DNA of 64,000 nucleotides from contig JAGNKX010000005.1 of the NCBI GenBank assembly GCA_017999915.1, forward strand, positions 1 through 64,000. Reading direction: 5' to 3'. Made by a program: the position numbers and the translations under genes. Positions 16,840-24,905 of this stretch are shown in pieces; the first letter of the stretch is position 1, and each line of letters starts with the position of its first letter. A model generated the notes under the pieces. It did no database searches. It saw only the letters and a program-made list of their open reading frames with translations, and was not told the DNA's origin. Source of the stretch: Spirochaetota bacterium (GTDB taxonomy: Bacteria > Spirochaetota > UBA4802 > UBA5550).

Positions 16840-16925
16840 CTTATTTGACCTTGCCCCATCTCCACATAATGAAGAAGGGGTAAGGATGGACGATGGAAAG
16901 GGGCCGGTCGTGAGGTTTGCCCTGT
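16840..16925. repeat. Degenerate GC-rich intergenic repeat
   Basis: The 217-bp gap between the PHP gene and the thiolase contains AAGGGGTAAGG and GAAAGGGGCCGG blocks resembling the dispersed repeat family seen elsewhere in this window. No promoter or operator palindrome is evident in the rest of the gap. Confidence 0.4.
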
Positions 16926-16934
16926 CCCGGACCG

Positions 16935-17483
16935 TTACACGTAACAGTTCCAGAACGTTCCCTGTTTGACCGCGCGCAATATTGAATCCTTATCGCGTTT
17001 TGCGTCCAATTCTATCCAGGCCCGTCCGATTCCCACCAGCGTGTGGGAGTCGTCCGAGGCGATCTTCGGATACCGGATGTTCAGCGATTCAAACACCGTA
17101 TCGCGAAAGCCCTTGGTCGTTATCTCCACCGCGTCCAGCGGATACATCTTCTCCAGTTCGACAAGCCGCTCCAGCACCTGTTCCGGCGTCATATCGTACT
17201 CGCCGATATGGTTGAAGATATGGAGCGTCTCGCTGTCCCCTTCGATCCTGTTAACATGAATGTAGCCCCTGACAAACGCCGTTATCTCGATGCCGTGGAA
17301 AATGATCATGTCAGTTTTGACCTGGTCATAGAGTTCCCGGTAATTCGGCTTCAGCAGATAGTCGTGGTCCGTAAAAGCCACAAAATCATACCCCCTGGCC
17401 TCGTAAGCATTGGCCGCTTCCTGCGGCGTCAGCTTGCCGTCCGAGCAGGTGGTATGTGTATGGAGACATCCTTTAAGCAGCAT
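16935..17483 (-). CDS. PHP-domain metal-dependent phosphoesterase
   Basis: A 182-residue PHP domain. Motifs: KGCLHTHTTCSDGKL (HxH motif, residues 4-18), DFVAFTDHDYL (TDH motif near residue 40), and IASDDSHT near residue 145 (Asp-His ligands); a further Glu lies in FHGIEIT. The family hydrolyses phosphoesters with a trinuclear metal centre (polymerase PHP, YciV/RNase AM-like, histidinol phosphatase). It is shorter than YciV-type proteins. ATG 17483 is chosen over a TTG three codons earlier; neither has a good ribosome site. It is the most upstream gene of the minus-strand cluster. Substrate unknown. Confidence 0.8.
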   Translation of the reverse strand: MLLKGCLHTHTTCSDGKLTPQEAANAYEARGYDFVAFTDHDYLLKPNYRELYDQVKTDMIIFHGIEITAFVRGYIHVNRIEGDSETLHIFNHIGEYDMTPEQVLERLVELEKMYPLDAVEITTKGFRDTVFESLNIRYPKIASDDSHTLVGIGRAWIELDAKRDKDSILRAVKQGTFWNCYV

Positions 17484-17515
17484 AGATACCAACCGATAAA
17501 TAATTCAAAAGAACA

Positions 17516-17571
17516 TTGGCTGATTGTATCGCAAGTATTCAGCCAAGTTATTGATTGGACAGCCAACCAAT
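17516..17571. promoter_or_regulatory. Operator-like inverted repeats upstream of the PHP/thiolase genes
   Basis: Arms TTGGCTGA (17516-17523) and TCAGCCAA (17539-17546) form an 8-bp inverted repeat with a 15-nt spacer. The 18-mer ATTGGACAGCCAACCAAT follows at 17554-17571. The position is 30-90 bp upstream of the first gene of the minus-strand cluster. The TTGGTTG half-site is shared with the palindrome at 1702-1734. Confidence 0.5.
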
Positions 17572-17665
17572 TTATTTTTTTTCTTAAAGCGGATCATTAA
17601 ATGAATACGGGCAAACCATATTCATAAAACCGCATAAATTGAATTTAATGATTATTTAAATTAAT

Positions 17666-17696
17666 GTCCAACTTTTAAATTGGACGACCAACCAAT
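17666..17696. promoter_or_regulatory. Second operator-like 18-mer
   Basis: ATTGGACGACCAACCAAT at 17679-17696 matches the 18-mer at 17554-17571 in 16 of 18 positions, 125 bp apart. It overlaps an inverted repeat GTCCAA (17666-17671)/TTGGAC (17680-17685). The surrounding 17572-17755 is AT-rich and otherwise empty. Confidence 0.5.
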
Positions 17697-17755
17697 CTGA
17701 ATGTAAAATAATGACGCAGCCGATTGTTGTCAATAAAAAAAGATTAATTAATACC

Positions 17756-17804
17756 AAAAAAACGGGGCCATGCCGATTCCATCCCCGGGGAGGAACCGGC
17801 ATGG
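17756..17804 (-). terminator. Intrinsic terminator of the CsgG-like lipoprotein gene
   Basis: Read on the minus strand, arms CCATGCCGGTTCC (17804-17792) and GGAATCGGCATGG (17780-17768) form a 13-bp stem with one mismatch and an 11-nt loop, followed by CCCCG and seven T. It begins 12 bp after the stop codon of the gene at 17816-18457. Confidence 0.8.
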
Positions 17805-17815
17805 GCGGGCGGGCT

Positions 17816-18457
17816 TTATTTTTTCTCTTCCAGTGCCTTTTTCAGATCCTTTCCCATCTGGTTCAGGATGTTTTCCCTGAAGCGGTTCAGCGTCATGGTA
17901 TCGGTCATTTCGTAGGATCGCTCGGGATATTCGTTCTTGATTGTCAAGATAGTGGCGCCGTTCGTTGTTGATACAAGGCGGGCCTGGACCTGGAACATGA
18001 AAAATTTCATTCTTTTTGTCTTCTTTATCTTTTCAGTTTCCTTGGTTTGCTTATTCTTTATGTATTCATAGTACTCTACCCACTTCACCTCCTCCCCGTT
18101 ACGGGTGACGGTGCCGAAGAGGAGAGCCTGTGCGCCCGACAGGCGCCCGATCTCCTCGGCATTGCTCACCACGCCGGATTGGGAGCGCTCGATCTCCTTC
18201 AAGATGGTTTTCAGCTTGGACCGTTCGACGACCTTTTTGCCCACGTCGACAAAATGGCCGCGGAAGGCCTCTTCGCACTCGGTCACGACCACCTTGGGGA
18301 TCCCCTCGGACGAGTCAAAGTTCATTACCGCAACGGTATCCACCTTCGCCATTTCAGCCTTGTTCATGGAGATCTTCGATGTCGAACATGACATGAAGAC
18401 TGCCACCAGAAAAGCGATCAGCAATAATCCCGGCCAGTTACTTATTATTTTTTTCAT
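17816..18457 (-). CDS. CsgG-like lipoprotein
   Basis: A 213-residue secreted lipoprotein. The N-terminus has a Lys-rich start, a hydrophobic stretch (LLLIAFLVAVFMSC) and a lipobox with the acylated Cys at about residue 24. The mature part resembles CsgG/LpoB-type periplasmic proteins: VDTVAVMNFDSSEG, VVERSKLKTILKEIERSQSG, IGRLSGAQALLFGTV. Those families form curli export pores or activate outer-membrane assembly; this short single-domain form is probably a periplasmic anchor protein. ATG 18457 is preceded by GAGGTGG; an ATG 14 codons upstream lacks a site and would bury the signal. It is monocistronic, with a terminator after it. Confidence 0.8.
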   Translation of the reverse strand: MKKIISNWPGLLLIAFLVAVFMSCSTSKISMNKAEMAKVDTVAVMNFDSSEGIPKVVVTECEEAFRGHFVDVGKKVVERSKLKTILKEIERSQSGVVSNAEEIGRLSGAQALLFGTVTRNGEEVKWVEYYEYIKNKQTKETEKIKKTKRMKFFMFQVQARLVSTTNGATILTIKNEYPERSYEMTDTMTLNRFRENILNQMGKDLKKALEEKK

Positions 18458-18523
18458 ATGATTCCACCTCTGTTTCGTGTTTTTTTGACTAGAAGCCATT
18501 TAAAAATGCCAGACAATCCAACC

Positions 18524-18567
18524 TGTCATTGCGAGGAGTCCCGATCCAATCGGGACGATGAAGCAAT
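18524..18567. repeat. Dispersed palindromic repeat (GTCATTGCGAGGAG type)
   Basis: GTCATTGCGAGGAG is followed by the hairpin GTCCCGAT-cca-ATCGGGAC (18538-18556) and GATGAAGCAAT. Elements of this TCATTGCGAGG...GAAGCAAT form occur as intergenic repeats in many genomes. It separates the flavin reductase and lipoprotein genes. Confidence 0.65.
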
Positions 18568-18615
18568 TTAATATAACGAAAGAATCATCTGTCAATAATA
18601 ATATATGCCACCCGG

Positions 18616-19176
18616 TCACTTCCTGTATCCCTTTCCGTCGGACCAGGCCTTGCCGATGCTCTCGCCAAAGGCCCAGTAGCGATTGTCCGGCATGGTGAGG
18701 AAGAACGCCCCCGCCTTTTGGTAATCGGGGCTCTTTCCCGCCAGGCATGATTCCTCGCCCCAGGCGCCGGTGATCTCCCCTATGAAGAGGGAATTGGTAC
18801 CAAGGTCAACGGCTTGCACGAGCCTGCATTCAAGGCACACGGCCGCCTCCCGGATAAGGGGCGCCCCCTTCAATGCGCCGTAGAAGACGTCAAAGACGGC
18901 CGACTTGTCGGTATTATGACCGGATACAATCCCAACGTAATCGGTCCTCTCCATCAGCCTGGCACCCGGGATATTCACGCTGAAGGCCTTTGTCTCCACG
19001 ATGCCGTCACGGGTCGCGTGGCTGTTGCCGATGCCGACTGCTATCATGGGCGGCTTCGCGTTGACCCTGGCGACCCATCCGACCGCCATGAAGTTTTCCT
19101 TGCCGTTCAGCATGGTGCCGACGATGCTCATCGGCATCGGAATGAATGTATTCGTGTTGATCTGTACATGAGCCAT
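18616..19176 (-). CDS. Flavin reductase-like (FMN-binding split barrel) protein
   Basis: A 186-residue FMN-binding split-barrel protein. Family features are PMSIVGTMLNGKENFMAVGWVARVNAKPPMIAVG (read in two halves, residues ~12-50), VETKAFSVNIPGA near residue 68 and the closing barrel LFIGEITGAWGEE. Such proteins reduce flavin or bind FMN as redox partners of monooxygenases and diiron proteins. ATG 19176 follows ACGAGGAG; the longer frame upstream is rejected. It faces a divergently transcribed SH3-domain gene 150 bp away. No partner oxygenase is visible nearby. Confidence 0.85.
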   Translation of the reverse strand: MAHVQINTNTFIPMPMSIVGTMLNGKENFMAVGWVARVNAKPPMIAVGIGNSHATRDGIVETKAFSVNIPGARLMERTDYVGIVSGHNTDKSAVFDVFYGALKGAPLIREAAVCLECRLVQAVDLGTNSLFIGEITGAWGEESCLAGKSPDYQKAGAFFLTMPDNRYWAFGESIGKAWSDGKGYRK

Positions 19177-19327
19177 GGCATACTCCTCGTTCAGGATGAA
19201 TTTTTGTTTTATCGCACAAACCCAGGGCAGCATTATTACGCGGAAACCGGAACATGCAAGCAAAAAAATATTGATATATTATCCTCATGGTATAGCAATA
19301 TCTCCATACTATTACCAGGAGCATACC

Positions 19328-20182
19328 ATGAAAAAAATAATACCCGCCATGATCCTTTTCTTGATTCACTTCACAGTATACGCCAATGCGGGCACCAAGA
19401 TGCAGGTGTACACCATGGGGGCCTTTGAAGAAGGAGCCCTGGTCTTCCTCGCGGCTGACACGGTCAACATCCGCAGCGTTCCCGCCATAGGGAACAATAT
19501 CATCGACAACCTTCCCGTCGGATACCAGGTCAAGGTCGAAAAACGGAGCGATGCGACCTACACTGTTGACGGCCTGAAGGCGTCCTGGTACCAGGTCAGC
19601 TACAACGGCGCCAAGGGTTTCCTCCGGGGATTCGTCTGGGGCGGGTTCCTGTCAGTGGCATCCCTGCCGGTGCAATATAAAGGAAATCCGGCCATAATCC
19701 TCTTCGCCATAAAGAGCGCGAAGAACACCGGGACGATCCCGGTCCTGGCAATGATCGCCGGCGGAGGGAAAATAATCTCAAAGACATCCCTGGAGGCCAT
19801 CGGCATTCTCGATGGAGACCGGGCCTTCAGCTACACCATAGCGGCGGAGCTCCACGGCAATCGCGGATTCGCCGGAGTATCCAACGTGATCACCCTTGAT
19901 TTCAATTACCCGGCCTGCGGCTTCCCCTTCGGCACCATCGTGCTGGTGTACAACGGGTCCGAGATCATCTGCGGCCCGCATTCGTTGAACATGGTGGAGG
20001 GCGGCGTGTTTCACAGTTTTGAGAATTTTATCTTCCCGGATGAGAAAAAAGGGATAAAGAACGGCCTGGTGAAAATCATGACCCATGAGGAGTTCGATGA
20101 TGCAAAGAAAAAATACATCCTCAAAGAGACTAAACAAAGTAGTTGCGCCTGGACAGGAACAAGGTTCACGGAAATGAAATAA
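19328..20182 (+). CDS. Secreted protein with bacterial SH3 domain
   Basis: A 284-residue exported protein. A signal peptide covers residues 1-21 (KKIIPAMILFLIHFTVYANA). Residues ~38-95 match a bacterial SH3 domain (VFLAADTVNIRSVPAIG...VGYQVKVEKR...WYQVSYNGAKGFLRGFVWGG in pieces), a fold that binds peptidoglycan or peptides. The C-terminal ~180 residues are unfamiliar, with repeated beta-rich segments. AGGAGCATACC precedes ATG 19328. The following gene starts close to or within its 3' end, suggesting coupling. Probably periplasmic; function unknown. Confidence 0.75.
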   Translation: MKKIIPAMILFLIHFTVYANAGTKMQVYTMGAFEEGALVFLAADTVNIRSVPAIGNNIIDNLPVGYQVKVEKRSDATYTVDGLKASWYQVSYNGAKGFLRGFVWGGFLSVASLPVQYKGNPAIILFAIKSAKNTGTIPVLAMIAGGGKIISKTSLEAIGILDGDRAFSYTIAAELHGNRGFAGVSNVITLDFNYPACGFPFGTIVLVYNGSEIICGPHSLNMVEGGVFHSFENFIFPDEKKGIKNGLVKIMTHEEFDDAKKKYILKETKQSSCAWTGTRFTEMK

Positions 20183-20247
20183 GAATAACGCAAAACCAAT
20201 GCATGAGGAGCGGTAACAAAAGATCATTGCCGTACACATATACAAAC

Positions 20248-21099
20248 ATGAACGATAAAACGAAACAAACGGCAACAACGGCAACACTCTCTCCGCGTTT
20301 CATATTGCTGTATTGCGTCATAGGAGCGGTTATAATCGCCTATTCCATCGCCATCTACTCGTATATACGTCTGCAGATTGAAGATAACCTCAGAATAAAC
20401 GCATCCGGCCGCCTGCGCATGTTGTCGCAGCAGATAACAAAAGAGGTGCTTCTGTACCGTGACGGTACAATGACAAAAAGCAAGGTCCTGAATACGCTTG
20501 ATTTCTTTCACGGGACCATAAACGGCATTGCCAGCGGAGGGGCCGTGCCCATGGAACAGAGCGGCACCGTTACCATGAAGATACGCGCCATGGAGCACCG
20601 CTCCAGCCAAATCATCCTTAACAGGGCAATGGAGGAGTGGGAGCCCTTCAGGAACCACGTTCTTCGATATCTCGAACGAAAAGATCCGGACTCACTGCGC
20701 TATATTCTGGACCACAATGAAGATTTACTGCATACCATCGAAAACGCGGTGGCGGCCATCCATAGCTATGCCGACAACGACCAGAGGGAAATGGGCATGA
20801 TCATTGCCTCCGCCATTCTACTGGTCGCTGCGGCTATCGCCGTTTCCATGGTCCGCCAGGTGAGGAGATACCGCCGCGCCGAGACGCGCCTTGCCGAGAT
20901 CGAGCAGCTTCTCCCGATCTGCTCCGGCTGCAAAAAAATCCGCACGGACAATGACCACCCGGAAAACCCGGGATCATGGACCTCCATCGACGAATACCTC
21001 CGCGACAAGAAGGACATGGTCTTCACCCACAGCATCTGCCCGGACTGCATGATGAAGCTCTACCCCGGCATGTTCAATGACGGGCACAAGAAAGATTAA
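20248..21099 (+). CDS. Two-helix membrane sensor-like protein with C-terminal cysteine motif
   Basis: About 283 residues. A first transmembrane helix (FILLYCVIGAVIIAYSIAIY) and a second near residue 190 (MIIASAILLVAAAIAVSMV) bracket a helical periplasmic part containing ASGRLRMLSQQITKE, the signature of PilJ/NarX-type four-helix sensor domains. After a short coiled coil (AETRLAEIEQLLPICSG) comes a Cys-rich tail: ICSGCKKIR...HSICPDCMMKLYP. This tail is found at the ends of PAS-type sensors in place of an output domain. No kinase or HAMP domain is present. Start is uncertain: ATGs at 20143, 20203 and 20248 all lack good ribosome sites. Confidence 0.65.
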   Translation: MNDKTKQTATTATLSPRFILLYCVIGAVIIAYSIAIYSYIRLQIEDNLRINASGRLRMLSQQITKEVLLYRDGTMTKSKVLNTLDFFHGTINGIASGGAVPMEQSGTVTMKIRAMEHRSSQIILNRAMEEWEPFRNHVLRYLERKDPDSLRYILDHNEDLLHTIENAVAAIHSYADNDQREMGMIIASAILLVAAAIAVSMVRQVRRYRRAETRLAEIEQLLPICSGCKKIRTDNDHPENPGSWTSIDEYLRDKKDMVFTHSICPDCMMKLYPGMFNDGHKKD

Positions 21100-21129
21100 A
21101 GGTACGGCCCGGGGACACTGCGGCCGCCG

Positions 21130-22644
21130 TCAGCAGAGGCGTTTCGCAATCCCGTCGGCCACGTAATTCGACAGGGCCATGATGGTGATCTGCGGGTTTA
21201 CGCCCAGCGACGTGGGGACGGCGCTGCCGTCCGCCACGAAGAGGTTCTTCACTTCGAAGGATTCGCCGCAGCCGTCCACCGCCCCCTGCTTCGGACCGGA
21301 GGCCATGCGGCACGAACCGAGAGGATGAAAGGCCATGGTCTCGATCTGGTTCGGCCTGACGCGCAGCTTCAGCAGCCGGTCCGCGTCTTCCACGGAATCG
21401 AGATAAGGCATCTTTGAAATCGCCGTGTACACGCGCAGGGCCCCGGCGGCGAAAAATATCTTCGCCAGGTAGGCGATGGCCCTCTTGAGCTTGTCCGCAT
21501 CGGTGCGCGTGATCATGTAGGACGCCATGATGCCCCTGTTCCTCCTGGGACTGAAGCCCTTGAGCACGCGGCCCTCGCCCTCGTCATGGACCATGACGCC
21601 GAAGACCGCCAGGTTGTTGTACCTGACCGCCATATCCTTGTGGCTGAACCCGACGCCGGGGAGGGCCGCCAGGAGAAGGGACGGATGGACCATGACGCCC
21701 TCCATCATGATACCCTCGTCCTCGAAATCCTTGATATAGGCGCCCTGGGAAACGCCCTGCCATCCCCTGACCTCTTCGTTCATCAGGGCCACGACCCTGC
21801 CCGCCGGATGGATCTGCAGGTGCCTGCCGATATGCCTGTTCGTCAGGCCGCTCCACTTCAGGAAGGAAGGCGTTATCATGGCGCCGCAGGAGACCACGAC
21901 GGCCCGGGCCTTGACGGTGCAGCCGTACAGGCGCCTGCCCGTTTTCGGATCGACAACGGAGGCTTCCACTCCTTCGGCAACTCCGTTATTAATGATGACA
22001 CCTTCCGCACGGCAATTGGCATAGATGCGAGCCCCGGCGGCTTCGGCCTTCGGGATATAGGTCACATTGACGCTCTGCTTGGAGTTCTCCTGGCACCCGA
22101 ACTGGCAGGGCCCGCATCCCCTGCACTCCTTCACGTTGTGCCGCAGGGGCCTGCAGGTGTAGCCGAGCTTGTCGCAGCCGCGCTTCACGATCTTCGCGTT
22201 GTTCCCCAGCAGGTCCCAGGGGAGGTCCGTGACATTGACGATTTTCTCGACCCTGTCGAAATAGGGATTCAGGGTCTCCTCGGTCATGGCGCCGAGGCCC
22301 AGCTCGTCGCGCCACTTCTTCAACACCGGGGCCGGCGTCCGGAAACAGGTGGCGGAGTTGACGGTGCTGGTGCCGCCGATGCACTTCCCCAGGGTGAGGG
22401 ATATGAAGGGGTTTCCCATGGTTCCGGTGGTGCCGCCGTGGCGGTACATGTCGATGAGGCCCTTCACCGGCTTGCCGTCCCACTCCTTCGCGGTATAATG
22501 CCCCCCCTCCTCGAGAAGCACCACGTACAGGCCCTTCTCCGCCAGTTCCTTGGCGGCCACGCCGCCGCCGGGACCGCTGCCGATGACGCAGACGTCGCAG
22601 GATTCTTTGATATCGCCGGTATAGTCCTGTATTTTTTTTATCAT
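21130..22644 (-). CDS. GMC-family FAD oxidoreductase (alcohol/sterol oxidase-like)
   Basis: A 504-residue GMC oxidoreductase. The FAD-binding Rossmann motif CVIGSGPGGGVAAKELAEKG is at residues ~18-38, the GMC signature GKCIGGTSTVNSATCFRTP near residue 90, and the C-terminal HPLGSCRM...GVNPQITIMALS with the catalytic His region near residue 450-485. An extra Cys cluster CRGCGPCQFGC near residue 180 is characteristic of the long-chain alcohol oxidase branch. It oxidises a hydroxyl to carbonyl. AAAGGGAA precedes ATG 22644; the longer frame is rejected. Two small genes upstream form a unit with it. No twin-arginine signal is seen. Confidence 0.88.
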   Translation of the reverse strand: MIKKIQDYTGDIKESCDVCVIGSGPGGGVAAKELAEKGLYVVLLEEGGHYTAKEWDGKPVKGLIDMYRHGGTTGTMGNPFISLTLGKCIGGTSTVNSATCFRTPAPVLKKWRDELGLGAMTEETLNPYFDRVEKIVNVTDLPWDLLGNNAKIVKRGCDKLGYTCRPLRHNVKECRGCGPCQFGCQENSKQSVNVTYIPKAEAAGARIYANCRAEGVIINNGVAEGVEASVVDPKTGRRLYGCTVKARAVVVSCGAMITPSFLKWSGLTNRHIGRHLQIHPAGRVVALMNEEVRGWQGVSQGAYIKDFEDEGIMMEGVMVHPSLLLAALPGVGFSHKDMAVRYNNLAVFGVMVHDEGEGRVLKGFSPRRNRGIMASYMITRTDADKLKRAIAYLAKIFFAAGALRVYTAISKMPYLDSVEDADRLLKLRVRPNQIETMAFHPLGSCRMASGPKQGAVDGCGESFEVKNLFVADGSAVPTSLGVNPQITIMALSNYVADGIAKRLC

Positions 22645-22699
22645 GATCGTTCCCTTTTGATAATGTCCCGGCCCGATAGTCGAGCAAGCGCTTGCGCGC

Positions 22700-23104
22700 C
22701 TATCGGGCCGAATGGCATCCGTGCTCGTACCCCGTGAGGCGCGCGTTGTCGTCGCTTTCATAAAACGTGAGCATGGTAAGAAGCTTCATGAGGAGTATCA
22801 TTATCCTCCGGTAAAAGAAGGGGCTTGTTTCCATTGCTTCAAGGACATGGATCCCCTTGTCCATGGTGAGGCTCGTGAAGCACCTTCCCTTGCGGAGGAT
22901 CGAGCTGAACTGGATATAGTTCAGCATCAGTGGGAAAAGCTTGCGTATGGCCGGGTCGTAGCTCATGAGCACCTCGTCAGCCCGCGGCAGCAGGTCAAAA
23001 TCAGCGGCCCCTGGCTTAAAGGCCCCTCCCTGCGGGATGATGACGTTCATCACGGCACTGAATATTATACCATTCCTGCCCTTGAGAACTTTTAACTGAC
23101 TCAT
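22700..23104 (-). CDS. Small GMC-associated subunit (gluconate 2-dehydrogenase subunit 3-like)
   Basis: A 134-residue protein whose position and pattern (IIPQGGAFKPGAADFDLLPRADEVL, PLMLNYIQFSSIL, FTSLTMDKGIHVLEAMETS) resemble the small subunit that accompanies GMC dehydrogenases, usually needed for secretion or assembly of the flavoprotein. ATG 23104 follows CAGGAG. It ends 55 bp before the GMC gene. No signal peptide is obvious. The subunit-3 assignment is by resemblance and context only. Confidence 0.65.
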   Translation of the reverse strand: MSQLKVLKGRNGIIFSAVMNVIIPQGGAFKPGAADFDLLPRADEVLMSYDPAIRKLFPLMLNYIQFSSILRKGRCFTSLTMDKGIHVLEAMETSPFFYRRIMILLMKLLTMLTFYESDDNARLTGYEHGCHSAR

Positions 23105-23189
23105 ATATTTCTCCTGTTAATAAAGCACACCCAGACCTCACCCGCGCTGCCTTCGGCAAACTCGGGACGACGCCGCGTGCTCTCACATT

Positions 23190-23240
23190 GTAAGACCTCA
23201 CCCCCCAACCCCCTCTCCTTAGTAAGGCGAGGGTGAATGC
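23190..23240. repeat. GC-rich intergenic repeat, partial copy
   Basis: Reads ACCTCACCCCCCAACCCC then CTCTCCTTAGTAAGGCGAGGG, related to the dispersed element at 52165-52318. Another CCTCACCCGCGC block lies just before it at ~23133. Confidence 0.5.
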
Positions 23241-23268
23241 CGATCCAATCCCTTCTCCGCAATGAAGT

Positions 23269-23679
23269 TTATGCCCTTCTCACGGAAAAATAAAATGAAT
23301 TGAACACCAGGCCGCATATCTTGAAGACGCCGCGGCCCAGGTAATGGCCCTCCCCCACCCGCTTCACCTCGTCATTGAGGGCCCTCAGGATGAAGCTGTT
23401 GCCCCGGCGATTGTAATTGATATGGAGCACCCGCTGGCCATCTCCCAGCGCGGAATCCCTGACGCTGATCTTAAAACTGCCGATGCGGATACGGCCCATG
23501 AATTCATTGAAGCCTCCGGGCCCGCCATTCTCATCGGCGGCGTCATCGGGGAAAAATTTCCTGTGTCCGAAGAAGCGTATCTCCGGGAGGACCGGCGTCA
23601 CCAGACGCACATTATAATAGCCGCGCAGCTCCGACGGGTCAGGCGTCATCCCCCTGGAGAATGTTTCTTTCAGTGTCAT
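23269..23679 (-). CDS. Uncharacterised protein of the GMC cluster
   Basis: A 136-residue protein I do not recognise. It is rich in beta-prone segments (VRLVTPVLPEIRFFGHRKFF, GRIRIGSFKISVRDSALGDG, HINYNRRGNSFILRALNDEV), has no signal peptide or cysteine motif, and ends in FYFSVRRA. Start ATG 23679 follows GGGAGAC. It lies upstream of the GMC small subunit on the same strand, separated by a repeat, and may be co-transcribed. A substrate- or lipid-binding role would suit the context, but nothing in the sequence proves it. Confidence 0.6.
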   Translation of the reverse strand: MTLKETFSRGMTPDPSELRGYYNVRLVTPVLPEIRFFGHRKFFPDDAADENGGPGGFNEFMGRIRIGSFKISVRDSALGDGQRVLHINYNRRGNSFILRALNDEVKRVGEGHYLGRGVFKICGLVFNSFYFSVRRA

Positions 23680-23794
23680 CGCGTCTCCCTCGCCATATCA
23701 CGGCGCACCGGCTGTCGCATCTTTATGAACGCAGTATATGCTTATAAAAAAAGCCCGTCGTCTGGAATGATAAACCAGGAACGATTTTATCGAA

Positions 23795-24898
23795 TCATCG
23801 GCCCCCGCCCTTCCGGAAATTCTGCGGCGACATTCCGGTGAAGCGCGAAAAGGCCTCGTAAAACGCCGACTTGGAGTTGAACCCCACTTCCAGGGATATG
23901 GCCAGGACCGTTTTTTCAGGCTGGCTGATAAGCATATCCTTCGCGTCCCGTATCCGGTACTGGTTCACGTAGGTGTTGAAATTCGTGTTGAGCCGCTCGT
24001 TCAGGAGCTGGGAAAGCTGGTGGGGGGTGATGGAGAGCTCGTCTGCCAGGTCCCTGAGGGTAAGCTGGTCATCGGCATAGATCCTGTCGCCATCCATCAG
24101 GCGGTTCAGTTTTTTTGTAAGGGAGGGAACATCCACCTGTTCAAGGAGCGACCGGTTGGAGTACTTCTTCTCCGCCTCGAACATGAGGAGCTGCAGTATC
24201 TTGGGATAGCGGAGACTCACCAGGTAGGCGCAGATCACCAGGAGACCCGTCAGGTTCGCGCCCCAGCGCAGCAGGGAATAGGAGCCGATGACATAGCCGA
24301 GTATGGTGACGACCGTTATACCTGCAATGACCACGATGCTCAGGGTCATGACATAGAATATGACAACGTTTTCGCCGGTGCGCCGGGTCGTGATGAATTT
24401 CCTCAGCAAAAAACCGAGGCAGACGACCATCTGGACGCCGGCCCCGGCGATGATCATCCTCGCCCGGAGGGCACTGGAAGAGGCGGCGCCGCTGAAAAGG
24501 TCTTTCAGCAGGGCGATCCTGGCCTCATCAGCCATGGCAATGAAGGCGATATCCGCGCCGAGACCGATCGCAACCGGAAGGAAGAGGAACGCCATTTTCC
24601 GCGGCATGGCCTCCACGGGAAGGATCACCAGGTAATCTGCGCAGTAAATGATGGGCGCCATGAAGTACAGGGCCGTGACATGGAAGAAGAGAAGCCGCGG
24701 GTGCGAGTAATGAAGATCGTTGACGATAAGGCAGATCTGGAACAGGATTATGCTCAGGGATGTGAGGTATGCGGCCAGGACATAGTTCTCGAAATAGCGC
24801 ACGCGTCCGCTGAGCTGTCCGACGCAGATGAGAATGGACAGGCCGGCCGAGAAAAAAATGAAGGCGGCTGAAATGAACTCAATGCTGAGAATATCCAT
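23795..24898 (-). CDS. Membrane-anchored AraC-family regulator
   Basis: A 367-residue protein with a hydrophobic N-terminal half of about seven predicted helices (FISAAFIFFSAGLSILICVGQ through LLVICAYLVSLRYP, residues ~8-240) and a C-terminal AraC double-HTH (TLRDLADELSITPHQLSQLLNE and VLAISLEVGFNSKSAFYEAF, residues ~275-360), ending in FTGMSPQNFRKG. This is a one-component sensor: a membrane signal domain tied to DNA binding. It starts 8 bp after the stop of the CPBP-like gene, so the two are translated together. Target genes are unknown. Confidence 0.85.
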   Translation of the reverse strand: MDILSIEFISAAFIFFSAGLSILICVGQLSGRVRYFENYVLAAYLTSLSIILFQICLIVNDLHYSHPRLLFFHVTALYFMAPIIYCADYLVILPVEAMPRKMAFLFLPVAIGLGADIAFIAMADEARIALLKDLFSGAASSSALRARMIIAGAGVQMVVCLGFLLRKFITTRRTGENVVIFYVMTLSIVVIAGITVVTILGYVIGSYSLLRWGANLTGLLVICAYLVSLRYPKILQLLMFEAEKKYSNRSLLEQVDVPSLTKKLNRLMDGDRIYADDQLTLRDLADELSITPHQLSQLLNERLNTNFNTYVNQYRIRDAKDMLISQPEKTVLAISLEVGFNSKSAFYEAFSRFTGMSPQNFRKGGGR

Positions 24899-24905
24899 GG
24901 CGGCA

